From assembly GCA_938041455.1 (NCBI GenBank), contig CALITO010000017.1:1-45237 (forward strand): DNA of 45,237 nt. The letters run 5' to 3'. Source of the DNA: an uncultured bacterium. GTDB lineage: Bacteria; Armatimonadota; JACIXR01. Shown piece by piece: positions 8,491-17,000 of the stretch. Within the stretch, counting starts at the first letter, position 1. Every line of letters begins with the position of its first letter. Position numbers and translations under genes: made by a program. The notes under the pieces are model-generated. The model made no database searches. It was not told the origin of the DNA and saw only the letters and a list, made by a program, of their open reading frames with translations.

Positions 8491-10324
8491 TTTCTACCTC
8501 TCCCTCTGCTGTTTCCTTATTGAGCACTTGAAGGAGCCTTTCTGCTACTTTAAGGGGAACGCCGGCGAGCCTCGCTATCTTATCTGGGGAAGCCTTTCTC
8601 AATTCTTCCAGGGTTCCGAAGACATCCAAGAGCATTTTCCTTCTCTTTTTCCCTATTCCTTCCACTTGTTCAAGGGCAGACATAAAAGCGGCCTTCTCCC
8701 TTTTTCCTCTATGTTGAGTTAGGGCAAAGCGGTGCGCCTCGTTCCTTATCTTTTGGAGGAGATGGAGTGCCTTAGAATCGGAGGGAAGAAGAAGCGGTTC
8801 GGGGGAATGGGGGAGATAAATTTCCTCCAGACGCTTTGCCAAGCCAATAGTTGGGGGAAGGATATTTTCCTCCAAGAGGACCTCAAGTGCCCCGGAAAGG
8901 TGTCCCTTCCCTCCGTCTATCACTATCAGATCGGGAAGGGGGAGGAATTTCTCGTCGCCTTTTTTCCCTCGCTGTATCCTCCTACGAAGGACTTCCTTCA
9001 TCATCGCATAATCATCTGGCAACTTTTCAGTGTATTTTATATTGAACTTGCGATATTTAGATTTCTGGGGCTCTCCTTCCTCAAAGACCACCATGGAGCC
9101 CACTGCTTGATCACCCTTTAAATGGGATATATCGTATCCCTCGATACGGTGGGGGAGATTCTCCAGCCCCAATGCCAATCTCAAAGATTCCAAACTTTCC
9201 TTCGCTTTTCTCTTTTTCATCTCCCCCTCTTCCAGTTTTGCACGAAGGGCAAGGATGGCATTGCGTCTTGCCATCTCCACTAATTCCTCTTCCGCTTCCC
9301 CTTCTGCGCTTCTTATCACCACCTCTCTATGTTTCCTCTCGCTGAGCCAACGAGATATTAACTCTCTATCCCCCGGCACATCCTCCACTATGACAAGGGG
9401 AGGTGGCAATTCCCCTTGATAGTATTGGCGGATAAAAGAGGAGGTGATTTCCTCTCTGCTTTCTCCTCCCACCCCCTGGAGGAGGAAATGCCTTCCCCCG
9501 ATAAGCCTTCCTGCTCGCACCATAAAAACTTGGGCACCGATTACATCTTCCCGCTGTGTAAAGGATATAACATCTTCATCCACGGGCTCTGTAAAGACAA
9601 CCTTCTGCTTATCTATTACTCTATCAAGCGCCCTTATTCTGTCCCTCAACTTTGCTGCTTGTTCAAAGTTCAGTTTCTCCGCTTCCTCTTTCATTCGCTT
9701 CCATAATCTCTCTCTGAGTTCCTCGCTATGACCCTCAAGGAAAGTTATTACCTCGTTGACCGCCTCCATATACCTTTCTCGGGAGACCCCTCCTGTGCAA
9801 GGGGCAAGGCACTGCCCTATATGATAAAAAAGGCAGGGGCGAAGGTTTTCTTCCCCTGTTAGGGGAAGATTGCATTGCCTTATCTGGAAGTTCTTCCTCA
9901 ATAGTCTGAGGACTTCCTTCAGGGATTTAGAGTCAGCATAAGGACCAAAGTAGCGAGCCTCGTCCCTCTTTACCCTCCGCACTACGAGTATGCGAGGGAA
10001 GGGTTCATTTAGGGTTATTTTGACGAAAGGATAGTGCTTGTCATCCCTCATTCGAATGTTATAAGGAGGTTTGTATTTCTTAATCAAGTTAAGTTCCAAG
10101 ACGAGGGCTTCTGTCTCGGAATCTGTAGCAATCCATTCCAAATCCGCTATATTCTGACGGATGAGGGAGACCTTTAAGGAGCCATCATATTGCCCGAAAT
10201 AGGAGCGAACTCTCTCTCGCAGAGAGGCAGCCTTCCCCACATAGAGGATATTTCCCCTCTTCCCCTTGAAGATATATACCCCGGGCGAGGTAGGAACCTG
10301 CTTTAGTTTTTCCTCTAAAAGCAT
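8483..10324 (-). CDS. uvrC: excinuclease ABC subunit UvrC
   Basis: A 613-residue nucleotide-excision-repair nuclease of standard length. The N-terminal GIY-YIG nuclease has SPGVYIF and ILYVGKA (residues about 13-33). The Cys-rich segment CLFYHIGQCLAPCTG is near 165-180, a UvrB-binding UVR motif (AEKLNFEQAAKLRDRI) near 212-228, the RNase H-like second nuclease includes YDISHLKG and VIDGGKGHL, and tandem helix-hairpin-helix motifs close the protein (EQVEGIGKKRRKMLL). The protein makes the 3' and 5' incisions with UvrB. No ribosome site lies at normal spacing before the ATG; GGAGG is about 19 bases away and a TATAAT ends ten bases upstream, suggesting near-leaderless expression. It is followed directly by ogt. 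Confidence 0.97.
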   Translation of the reverse strand: MLLEEKLKQVPTSPGVYIFKGKRGNILYVGKAASLRERVRSYFGQYDGSLKVSLIRQNIADLEWIATDSETEALVLELNLIKKYKPPYNIRMRDDKHYPFVKITLNEPFPRILVVRRVKRDEARYFGPYADSKSLKEVLRLLRKNFQIRQCNLPLTGEENLRPCLFYHIGQCLAPCTGGVSRERYMEAVNEVITFLEGHSEELRERLWKRMKEEAEKLNFEQAAKLRDRIRALDRVIDKQKVVFTEPVDEDVISFTQREDVIGAQVFMVRAGRLIGGRHFLLQGVGGESREEITSSFIRQYYQGELPPPLVIVEDVPGDRELISRWLSERKHREVVIRSAEGEAEEELVEMARRNAILALRAKLEEGEMKKRKAKESLESLRLALGLENLPHRIEGYDISHLKGDQAVGSMVVFEEGEPQKSKYRKFNIKYTEKLPDDYAMMKEVLRRRIQRGKKGDEKFLPLPDLIVIDGGKGHLSGALEVLLEENILPPTIGLAKRLEEIYLPHSPEPLLLPSDSKALHLLQKIRNEAHRFALTQHRGKREKAAFMSALEQVEGIGKKRRKMLLDVFGTLEELRKASPDKIARLAGVPLKVAERLLQVLNKETAEGEVENA

Positions 10325-10334
10325 ATTTAATATA

Positions 10335-10362
10335 ATTATAATTCCTCCCTCAAAATGGACAA
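10335..10362 (-). promoter_or_regulatory. candidate uvrC promoter, near-leaderless
   Basis: On the minus strand TTGTCC (10362-10357) and TATAAT (10340-10335) are spaced by 16 bases. The -10 ends only ten bases before the uvrC ATG at 10324, so the mRNA would begin within a few bases of the start codon. Confidence 0.45.
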
Positions 10363-10400
10363 TAAGGGGAAAGTATACTTTACAAGTGATTGTGTCCTTT

Positions 10401-12812
10401 TCAGCTATCCAGACTGATACAGCTCGCTCCTTGTATGGGGATGCAGACCCCCATCAGGGGTGGGAGACCAAGAGGTTCATAATAGCCCTTAATCATAACT
10501 TGTTTGACATCATCCACCGCTTCCTCTCTCGCCAAAATCATAATGGAACCTCCTAATCCTGCTCCCAATATTTGTGCTCCTAAAACACCCTCCACTCCCA
10601 TAGCGAGGTCTACCATAAAATCTATTTTTGGCGTGCTGCAGGCATAATCGCCGGGCTGATAGGGTAGAGAAAATTCCTTACAATGGGGCTTTTTCCTTTT
10701 ATTTTTTATGAGATAATCAAGATATTCATCGGAGACATCGTTGAAATAAGGGAGCATTTGCCCATTATCAGCCAGCTTGGAGACCCTGTCGCCATTATGG
10801 GAAATATTTATTAATTCAGCAAGGGCATAGATATCTCCTTTTAAGAGCAATTCCAGGCCTTTTCTACTCCTTGCGCATTCAGCAATCCCAAAGAGGCAGA
10901 CACCTCTCACAGGATACTCCTCAAAGACGCAGTGGTGTTTGGCGAGTATTTCTTCTCCCTCTTCTCCAAGCGTAGATAACACATCCTCTCTTCGCATCTT
11001 CACAGGAAGCGATTTGAGGAGACGGAAAATTTCTCCCTCATCCATACCTATTTCCTCGCTAAGGAGGTCGCGGAGGTGTTTAATATGGGGAATCTTTTTT
11101 CTTAGCAAATGTGTCCCTATCTCGTAACAGGCGACCCTCTGGTTGAATACATCCCTCGCGTTTCCCGCCTTCTGAGCCTCCTCGTGGGAATAAGCGAAAA
11201 GGAAGGCAAAACCTTTGGGGAGTGGTGCACTATCTATGTAGGCGAAAGGATGGAAACTGAATTGATTAACGCAGGAAAGTTTTCCCATCTTTATTCCTGC
11301 ATGATCTCCCATACCTCCCCTTGTGCCCACAAACCACTCCCCTTCCCCGCAGAGGTGAACGAATTGCTCAGGAGGGAGGGAGAGCCCGTTAAGGAGGCAC
11401 AATGCTTCGGCGAAGGCTACAACTAAGGAAGAAGAGGAACTGAGTCCGGAGCCAATGGGTATATCTCCCCAGACGAGGGCTCTGAAGCCCCTGAGCTTTA
11501 TGTCTCTGAATCGTTCCTGGAACCTAAGGATAGAAGCCTTGGCATAAAGCACCCAGTCGCCTCGCAGGAAGGCTCTCCCATCAACATCTTCCCTCGGGTA
11601 TATCTCCTCCCAATTGCCCCAATAGAACTTCTCCATTTCTTCTCCGATACTGAAGGAACGAGGGGGGAAGCGTTCCTCTAAATTGAGTATTTCTACAATA
11701 TCATCCTTGCGGGGAGCAACCACCATCACGATTTCCCTATCTACCGCGATGCTGTTCACCCTTCCACCTCTGTGGTCTATATGGCGTCCCAGTATGTTGA
11801 GCTTTCCCGGTGAACGGACGAGGAAGACGAGCTCTTCAGTTCCAAATTTAACAACGAATCCTTCGAGCAGGCGAAGGAAGACCTTTATTTTCTCTTGGAC
11901 GAGTTCTTCTCTCCCATAAATTCTCTTCAAGCTCTTGAGGAGCCTCGGTTCCTTACCTTGGAAAAGGGCTAGCCATTCCCCGGCAGGTCTCAGATTCCTA
12001 TCATCAAGCAGGCGCCTTTTTTCCGAGATAAAATGCACCCTTCCTATCTTCCCTTCTATTTCCTCCAACTCCTTGGGTGTATTGAAGGTGAGGACACTTT
12101 CCTTATCAACTTGGTGAGTTTCTATCTTCCCACCCCTTTGATAGAGAACCGCCACGATATCGGTGAATTGTTCCTCACCACTGTAAAGGTCAGGAGTTAT
12201 CTTGTCTATGGACTCGTAAAGAGCCTCAGCCTTCAACATATAAATGGACTGGTTCGTTTCACCAAAATGAGGCAAATTACTTTCCCGTCCTTTGCTTTCT
12301 ATGACCGCTTTTACCTTGCCATTCTCGTCCCTAATGATTCTGCCAAAACTTTTCCCCTCGCAGAGGGAAGTAGCAAGGAGAAGGTCGTAACCTTGTGTTT
12401 CGAACCTTTTTTTCATTTCCCTCAAGTTGCCGCCATCTACTATCTTGTCGCCAGCGATTATCAGTAGATTCCCCCGGAAGTTATGAGCTTTGAGTAATTC
12501 GCAGGCACATTTCACTGCATGTCCCGTCCCCTTCTGGGGTTCTTGAAGAACAAAATTAACATCGGGGAATTCTTCTTCAACAATGGCTATAACCTCTTCA
12601 TATCTATGCCCAACAACCAGGAGAATATGGGGAAACCCCCAATTTTTAAGGGTGGCTATCGTTCTATTTATCACGGGAATCCCACCCACAAGATGGCAAA
12701 CCTTGTTTCTATCGCTATTCATCCTCGTTCCTTTTCCGGCAGCGAGGATTACACTTATCCACCCTCTCTGGGGAAGGGTAGAATTTAGCCGGGGGAAGGA
12801 GTGAACCCGCAT
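10401..12812 (-). CDS. bifunctional sugar-1-phosphate nucleotidyltransferase / GHMP sugar kinase fusion
   Basis: An 803-residue two-enzyme protein. Residues about 18-250 are a GlmU-type nucleotidyltransferase: LAAGKGTRM at 23-31, QKGTGHAV at 93-100, GDK at 121-123, with no left-handed beta-helix acyltransferase after it. A linker of about 80 residues leads to a galactokinase-like GHMP kinase at about 330-800: PGKLN at 335-339, GRHIDHRGG at 342-350, IPIGSGLSSSSS at 451-462, GGMGDHAG at 499-506 and GAGLGGS near the C-terminus. The order matches FKP (fucokinase/GDP-fucose pyrophosphorylase), so it should convert a free sugar to sugar-1-P and then NDP-sugar. Galactokinases normally read G-E-H-T/I-D in the sugar loop; here Arg replaces Glu, and HIDHxGG resembles plant galacturonokinase. 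The only suitable ATG lies inside the AMMECR1 gene (28-base overlap). Confidence 0.85.
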   Translation of the reverse strand: MRVHSFPRLNSTLPQRGWISVILAAGKGTRMNSDRNKVCHLVGGIPVINRTIATLKNWGFPHILLVVGHRYEEVIAIVEEEFPDVNFVLQEPQKGTGHAVKCACELLKAHNFRGNLLIIAGDKIVDGGNLREMKKRFETQGYDLLLATSLCEGKSFGRIIRDENGKVKAVIESKGRESNLPHFGETNQSIYMLKAEALYESIDKITPDLYSGEEQFTDIVAVLYQRGGKIETHQVDKESVLTFNTPKELEEIEGKIGRVHFISEKRRLLDDRNLRPAGEWLALFQGKEPRLLKSLKRIYGREELVQEKIKVFLRLLEGFVVKFGTEELVFLVRSPGKLNILGRHIDHRGGRVNSIAVDREIVMVVAPRKDDIVEILNLEERFPPRSFSIGEEMEKFYWGNWEEIYPREDVDGRAFLRGDWVLYAKASILRFQERFRDIKLRGFRALVWGDIPIGSGLSSSSSLVVAFAEALCLLNGLSLPPEQFVHLCGEGEWFVGTRGGMGDHAGIKMGKLSCVNQFSFHPFAYIDSAPLPKGFAFLFAYSHEEAQKAGNARDVFNQRVACYEIGTHLLRKKIPHIKHLRDLLSEEIGMDEGEIFRLLKSLPVKMRREDVLSTLGEEGEEILAKHHCVFEEYPVRGVCLFGIAECARSRKGLELLLKGDIYALAELINISHNGDRVSKLADNGQMLPYFNDVSDEYLDYLIKNKRKKPHCKEFSLPYQPGDYACSTPKIDFMVDLAMGVEGVLGAQILGAGLGGSIMILAREEAVDDVKQVMIKGYYEPLGLPPLMGVCIPIQGASCISLDS

Positions 12813-13360
12813 TCTCCTTCGCTGAAAACCTCTGCGGTGAACTTATATATCTCGGTATCCTCTTTTTGCCAGGCGTCGACGGGTAAGCCCGCCTTGAGAC
12901 AGGTGTGTTGGAGGAAGGTTTCCCTATCCCAATTATATTCAGTGGCCACCTGGGGGAGGAGAAGTCCAGCGAAAGGAGCACTCCTTATATACAGCCCATG
13001 CTTGCCCACCTCTATCTCCTCTATACTCTTCACCCGCTCCAAGGGGGAGAGCACGGATATTTCTATCTCCACAAGGGGAAGTTCCTCAGGAGTTAGAGGG
13101 GGGAAGCGAGGGTCGTCTACGGCAGCAGCAACCGCCATCTCAGCAACAGTTTGATAAAGGGGTTTGAGGGGATATATCAACCCTATACATCCCCTCAACA
13201 TACCACCCTTCTTCAAGGTGACAAAGGCACCCCTCTTTTCTTTGAGCGTCGGAGATGATACCTCAGGGAAGGAAATTCTCCCCTTAGAGAGGTATGACTC
13301 CAAAGACTTCCTCGCAATTGATAGAAGTTGTTCTTTTTCTTCCTTACTCAATTTTCCCAT
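12785..13360 (-). CDS. AMMECR1-domain protein (AmmeMemoRadiSam system protein A-like)
   Basis: A 191-residue single-domain AMMECR1 protein. The diagnostic hexapeptide LRGCIG is near residues 55-60, followed by AAAVDDPRFPPLTPEEL, the LPLVEIEISVLSP strand, GLYI, GLLLPQVA and a tail with FLQHTCLKAGLP. These are all typical of the family called protein A in AmmeMemoRadiSam gene sets. The partner Memo and radical-SAM genes are not in the window, so the set would have to be scattered or absent. The biochemical function of the family is not established. It lies between the divergent deacetylase and the kinase fusion; the next ATG falls within its last codons. Confidence 0.9.
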   Translation of the reverse strand: MGKLSKEEKEQLLSIARKSLESYLSKGRISFPEVSSPTLKEKRGAFVTLKKGGMLRGCIGLIYPLKPLYQTVAEMAVAAAVDDPRFPPLTPEELPLVEIEISVLSPLERVKSIEEIEVGKHGLYIRSAPFAGLLLPQVATEYNWDRETFLQHTCLKAGLPVDAWQKEDTEIYKFTAEVFSEGECGFTPSPG

Positions 13361-13387
13361 AGTTCACACACCTGCTTTCTTAAAATT

Positions 13388-14329
13388 TTATCTCAATAAT
13401 TCGTTTAAAGGAACAACTTCCACACCCTTTTCCTCTAAATAGGGGAGAGCGAGTTTTATACCTTCAAGGGTTGTTTCCCTTAAATGCCCTATTCCAACGG
13501 CTTTACCCCTCCTCATAGCTAAAGAAACAAGCTGTTTCATTTGTATCAGGACATATTGAGGAGAATTGTCATTATCTAAAAATACATCTCTTTTCAGGGC
13601 AGGGATGCCGGCTCTGCGGGCACTTTCATATGCTACGGAACGAGGAGTTGTTAGGCTATCGAGGAAAAAGAGGTTGTGCTTGGCGAGAGTGAACATCACT
13701 GCATCCATAATCTCCTCTTTCTCCGTAGCGAGGGAACCCATATGGTTGGACATACCCACTGCTCCTGGAACGCTTTTCAATGCTCCCTCTATTCTATCGG
13801 CAATTTCGGAAGGGGATAGATCTACGGTTATGAAGCTCTTGCCCTCAGGCACAACAGGCACAACCCTTCCCGTTTGCATTGGCATATGGAGAATGACCGT
13901 CTTCCCACTTCTTGTCACTAACCTGGCCGAGGAGGAGGAGTAGAGGAGGTTAGGAAGAACGGCAAAGGTTAAAGGAACATCAAGTTGAAGAAACTGTTGG
14001 AGTAGTTGTATGTTATAACCGACATCGTCAATGACAATGGCTACTCTTGGTTTTTGTTCAAGCGGTTTTTCTTCAGGCGGTTTTTCTTCAGGCGGTTTTT
14101 GTTCAAGTTGAGGGGAAGGATGTGGAGGGGAGGGTTCTTTGGGTAGGGATGGCACCTCTCTATGAGGGGGAAGGAAGAAGGTATTTCGTTGCCGATTCAA
14201 TGTATTATTGGCTCTCGGGGTTATGTATAGGAGGAAAAGAAAGAGGAAGGCACAAAGGAAAAGAGCCAATAAGCTCCCCTTAAGAAAAGAGCGTAAAGGT
14301 GAAGGTTTTCTCGAGCGTCTTTTTCTCAT
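13388..14329 (-). CDS. divergent polysaccharide deacetylase (YibQ family)
   Basis: A 313-residue exported or membrane-anchored protein. An N-terminal basic segment is followed by one hydrophobic helix (about residues 16-33), then a Pro/Glu/Lys-rich linker at about 60-95 with imperfect PPEEKPPEEKPLEQKP repeats. The catalytic-fold domain begins VAIVIDDVGYN and includes PLTFAVLP, VILHMPMQ, MSNHMGS and GIGHLRETT, signature segments of the divergent polysaccharide deacetylase family (PF04748). The second Asp of IDD and the His of MSNHMGS are candidate metal ligands. It sits directly behind ctpA and the M23 peptidase, an order also known from proteobacterial envC-ctpA-yibQ clusters, which points to a cell-wall or envelope polysaccharide substrate. 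The spacer to ctpA is zero bases. Confidence 0.9.
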   Translation of the reverse strand: MRKRRSRKPSPLRSFLKGSLLALFLCAFLFLFLLYITPRANNTLNRQRNTFFLPPHREVPSLPKEPSPPHPSPQLEQKPPEEKPPEEKPLEQKPRVAIVIDDVGYNIQLLQQFLQLDVPLTFAVLPNLLYSSSSARLVTRSGKTVILHMPMQTGRVVPVVPEGKSFITVDLSPSEIADRIEGALKSVPGAVGMSNHMGSLATEKEEIMDAVMFTLAKHNLFFLDSLTTPRSVAYESARRAGIPALKRDVFLDNDNSPQYVLIQMKQLVSLAMRRGKAVGIGHLRETTLEGIKLALPYLEEKGVEVVPLNELLR

Positions 14330-15805
14330 TTATTTGGTAAGGCTTTTCACAATCTCTATCGCTTTCTCCAGCTGGACATCTATCTCTTCTTTGGGAACGA
14401 GTTTGCTAAACAACTTACCGTTTCGTAAAGCTTTTAAGGTAACGGTTTTGCGAGTTTCATCAAAGAGTAGGTTGGCAATGTTGAGGAAAGGATTGACGCT
14501 GACCACCTTGTTATCTACTTGGGTGATGATATCATCAACCTGGAAGCCAGCCCTCGATAGGGGGGAACTAGGGGATAGATATATGATACGGAGGTATTTT
14601 TGCTCCCAGCGGAGGATTGCTCCATTCCAAGAGAACTCGTGTTTTGCGTCCTCTGGACCAAAGGGGATATCCGGTTGGATTCCTTCCTTGTTTATATCCT
14701 TCCCACTAGGGGTGAGGTATTTAGCAGTGGTGAGGGCAATGGCAGAGCCATCGCCCAAGGGTATAACGGTTTGCACCAATCCCTTACCAAATGTTCTCCT
14801 ACCTATGAGTTTACCCCTTTCGTGGTCCTTAATTGCTCCCGCAAATATCTCCGAGGCGCTGGCACTTCCCTCGTTGATTAAAACTACGAGGGGGATGTCC
14901 TTCTTTACACCGAGTGATTTATCAGGGTTAACTGGGGTCCTTTTACCTCCCCTTTCCTGAACTATAACTATTGGGCTGTCTTGGACAAAAACGCTGGCGG
15001 TTTTCACAGCTTCATCAAATAAGCCACCGGGATTGTTTCTCACATCTACTATCAGTCCCTTAATATTTTGTCTCTCCAATTTCTCTGCAGCTTCTCTAAG
15101 AGCAGCACCGGCGTGCTCACTGAAAGATTGTAGTTTTATATAACCCAATCCATCTGGCAACAGTTTGCTCTCTACTGGTTCTACTTTTATCAATTCTCGC
15201 CGAATGTTGAAGGTGAGGGTGCCTTTTAACCCCCGTCTCTCCACCGTTATCTTGACATATGTTCCCTGCTTTCCCCTTATTCTTGATGCTACCTCGTCTA
15301 CGGAAAGTCCCTTGACCACTTTATCATCTACTGCCACTATATAGTCTCCCGCTTTCAACCCTGCTCTTTCTGCTGGGCTTCCAGGGAGAGGAGTAATTAT
15401 GGTGACCTTATCTTCCCATTTACCGTTGACCTCTATTCTCCGCAAACCGAGCTGAGCGCCGATGCCGTAGAACTCCCCTGTGCTCTCTTCCTGGAGCATC
15501 CTACTTTGTGCTGGGTCCAGAAACCTGCTATAAGGGTCGTTAAGAGCACCAAGCATTCCCTTAATAGCACCGTGCACTAAAGGAGTGTCATCGCTTATCT
15601 TCTCCACATAATTCTCTTTGATGACTTGGAGAACCCTCCAGATAGTCTCCACTGGTTGTAGGCTTATACCTGGAGCAAATTCCTGCGCCAGCCGGAGGGG
15701 CGAGTTGGGAAGGGAGCCCCGTAATATGAAGCCCGTCAAGAAAGAGGACAACATTAAGAGGAGAAAACAGGTAATTAAAAAGGCATAGAGAAATTTCTTA
15801 TTCAT
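14330..15805 (-). CDS. ctpA: C-terminal processing peptidase (S41 family)
   Basis: A 491-residue periplasmic S41 serine protease. A signal anchor occupies residues about 7-28. A PDZ domain (GIGAQLGL to KAGDYIVAVDDKVV) comes before the protease core. The core contains YIKLQSF, LIVDVRNNPGGL, and the catalytic Ser in EGSASASEIFAGA (near residue 314) with the Lys in GRRTFGKGLVQ about 25 residues later, the Ser-Lys dyad of CtpA/Prc enzymes. A second PDZ-like module (SRAGFQVDDIITQVDNKVV) near residues 420-450 is a C-terminal extension. Such proteases trim peptidoglycan-associated proteins, often with hydrolase regulators, which fits the FtsEX/M23 neighbours. A 61-base gap separates it from the M23 gene. 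Confidence 0.94.
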   Translation of the reverse strand: MNKKFLYAFLITCFLLLMLSSFLTGFILRGSLPNSPLRLAQEFAPGISLQPVETIWRVLQVIKENYVEKISDDTPLVHGAIKGMLGALNDPYSRFLDPAQSRMLQEESTGEFYGIGAQLGLRRIEVNGKWEDKVTIITPLPGSPAERAGLKAGDYIVAVDDKVVKGLSVDEVASRIRGKQGTYVKITVERRGLKGTLTFNIRRELIKVEPVESKLLPDGLGYIKLQSFSEHAGAALREAAEKLERQNIKGLIVDVRNNPGGLFDEAVKTASVFVQDSPIVIVQERGGKRTPVNPDKSLGVKKDIPLVVLINEGSASASEIFAGAIKDHERGKLIGRRTFGKGLVQTVIPLGDGSAIALTTAKYLTPSGKDINKEGIQPDIPFGPEDAKHEFSWNGAILRWEQKYLRIIYLSPSSPLSRAGFQVDDIITQVDNKVVSVNPFLNIANLLFDETRKTVTLKALRNGKLFSKLVPKEEIDVQLEKAIEIVKSLTK

Positions 15806-15866
15806 ATTTTCACCTCTTTTGGTTTTATTGAATAATAGAAATGAGAGGGCATATTCCCCTTCTTTT

Positions 15867-17000
15867 TTATAGATAGTTTAGAGGGTCAACAGGTTTACCG
15901 TTTTTCCTCACTTCAAAATGTAGATGTGGCCCGGTAGAGAGTCCGGTTGACCCTACTGCGGCGATTACTTGACCCTGTGAAACATTTTGCCCAGTTTTAA
16001 CATATAAGGAAGAGCAATGCCCGTATAAAGTGGATATACCTCCTCCGTGGTCTATTATCACAACTTTACCGTATCCTCCCCACCAATCCGCGTAGACGAC
16101 CGTTCCCCCCGCCGATGCCCTTATCGGTGTTCCCTGGGGGGCGGAGATGTCTATACCTGTGTGCATTTTTCTTATCCCATAGATTGGATGGGTCCTCATC
16201 CCAAAACGGGATGAAAGTTCTCCCCTTAATGGGTGAATGAACCCTCCCTTCCAGGGGGTGGCCAACCGTTTTTGCCCTTCCGCTGTTTTCTCTAAGGCAA
16301 GCAACATCTGCTCTATTTCTCGGGAGTTTCTCTCTAATTCTTCAAGAGCTCTCTCGTATTCTATGCGTTTGCTCTCTATTTCTCGTAGGAGGGAAGCTCT
16401 CTGGTCTCTCTCTTGCCGGAGCAGTCGTCTGTTCTCCTCTTGCTGTTGCTTCAAGAGGAAAGATTCGTATTTTTTCCTCTCCAGAAGGGTTCTCTGGGTT
16501 TCCAGGAGAGTCTTCTCCCTCTTTATCTCCTCAAAGAGGGCTTTATCTTCTTGAAGAACCTGTTTCATATAATAGGAACGAGAGAGAAGGGAGAATGCGT
16601 CGCTAACGCCTAAGAAAACAGCAAGGAATCCACCTCTACCTCCCTGCTTATAAAATTCAAGCAACCTTTCTTCCAATTTTTGTTGACGCTGGCGAAGTTG
16701 CACCTTCTTTTGAGCAATATCGCGGGAGAGGGAATCTATGTTGTTCTGGAGGTTTTTGATTTTAATCTCGTTCTCTCGTATCGTCCTTTCTGTGATATCT
16801 AATTTTCTGCTCGTCTCTATTAATCTCTGGTAGGCGTATTTCTCTTCTTTCTTTGTTTTGCTGATGTTCGCTTTTATACTTGACATTTTTCTGCTTATCT
16901 CAGCGAGTTTCGCTTTCAGCACATCAATTGTGCCCGCCTGGGCTACTCCAAGTGCAAAGGACAAAAGTAGGGGCAAAATCCTCCTAATCAAATTGTTCAC
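15867..17000 (-). CDS. envC: FtsEX-associated murein hydrolase, EnvC-like M23 peptidase
   Basis: A 377-residue exported protein that starts at GTG, overlapping ftsX by 17 bases with AAGGAAAG upstream. A signal peptide (about residues 1-22) is followed by a long coiled coil (about 25-245, heptad-rich with many Lys, Glu, Arg and Leu) and a C-terminal LytM/M23 domain from about residue 255. The zinc ligands are all present: HTGID near 278-282 and HLHFE near 356-360. The architecture is that of EnvC, which FtsEX recruits to the septum. E. coli EnvC has a degenerate LytM domain and only activates amidases, whereas the intact ligands here suggest an active endopeptidase. Position directly after ftsEX supports the role. 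Confidence 0.92.
   Translation of the reverse strand: MNNLIRRILPLLLSFALGVAQAGTIDVLKAKLAEISRKMSSIKANISKTKKEEKYAYQRLIETSRKLDITERTIRENEIKIKNLQNNIDSLSRDIAQKKVQLRQRQQKLEERLLEFYKQGGRGGFLAVFLGVSDAFSLLSRSYYMKQVLQEDKALFEEIKREKTLLETQRTLLERKKYESFLLKQQQEENRRLLRQERDQRASLLREIESKRIEYERALEELERNSREIEQMLLALEKTAEGQKRLATPWKGGFIHPLRGELSSRFGMRTHPIYGIRKMHTGIDISAPQGTPIRASAGGTVVYADWWGGYGKVVIIDHGGGISTLYGHCSSLYVKTGQNVSQGQVIAAVGSTGLSTGPHLHFEVRKNGKPVDPLNYL

Noticed and set aside
10401-12812. Annotation as GlmU
   Set aside because: Only the nucleotidyltransferase half is GlmU-like. The acetyltransferase beta-helix is missing and a GHMP kinase takes its place.
14047-14110. Tandem repeat of about 18 bases as a possible CRISPR or mobile repeat
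   Set aside because: It is in-frame coding for the PPEEKP linker of the deacetylase; the units are adjacent with no spacers.
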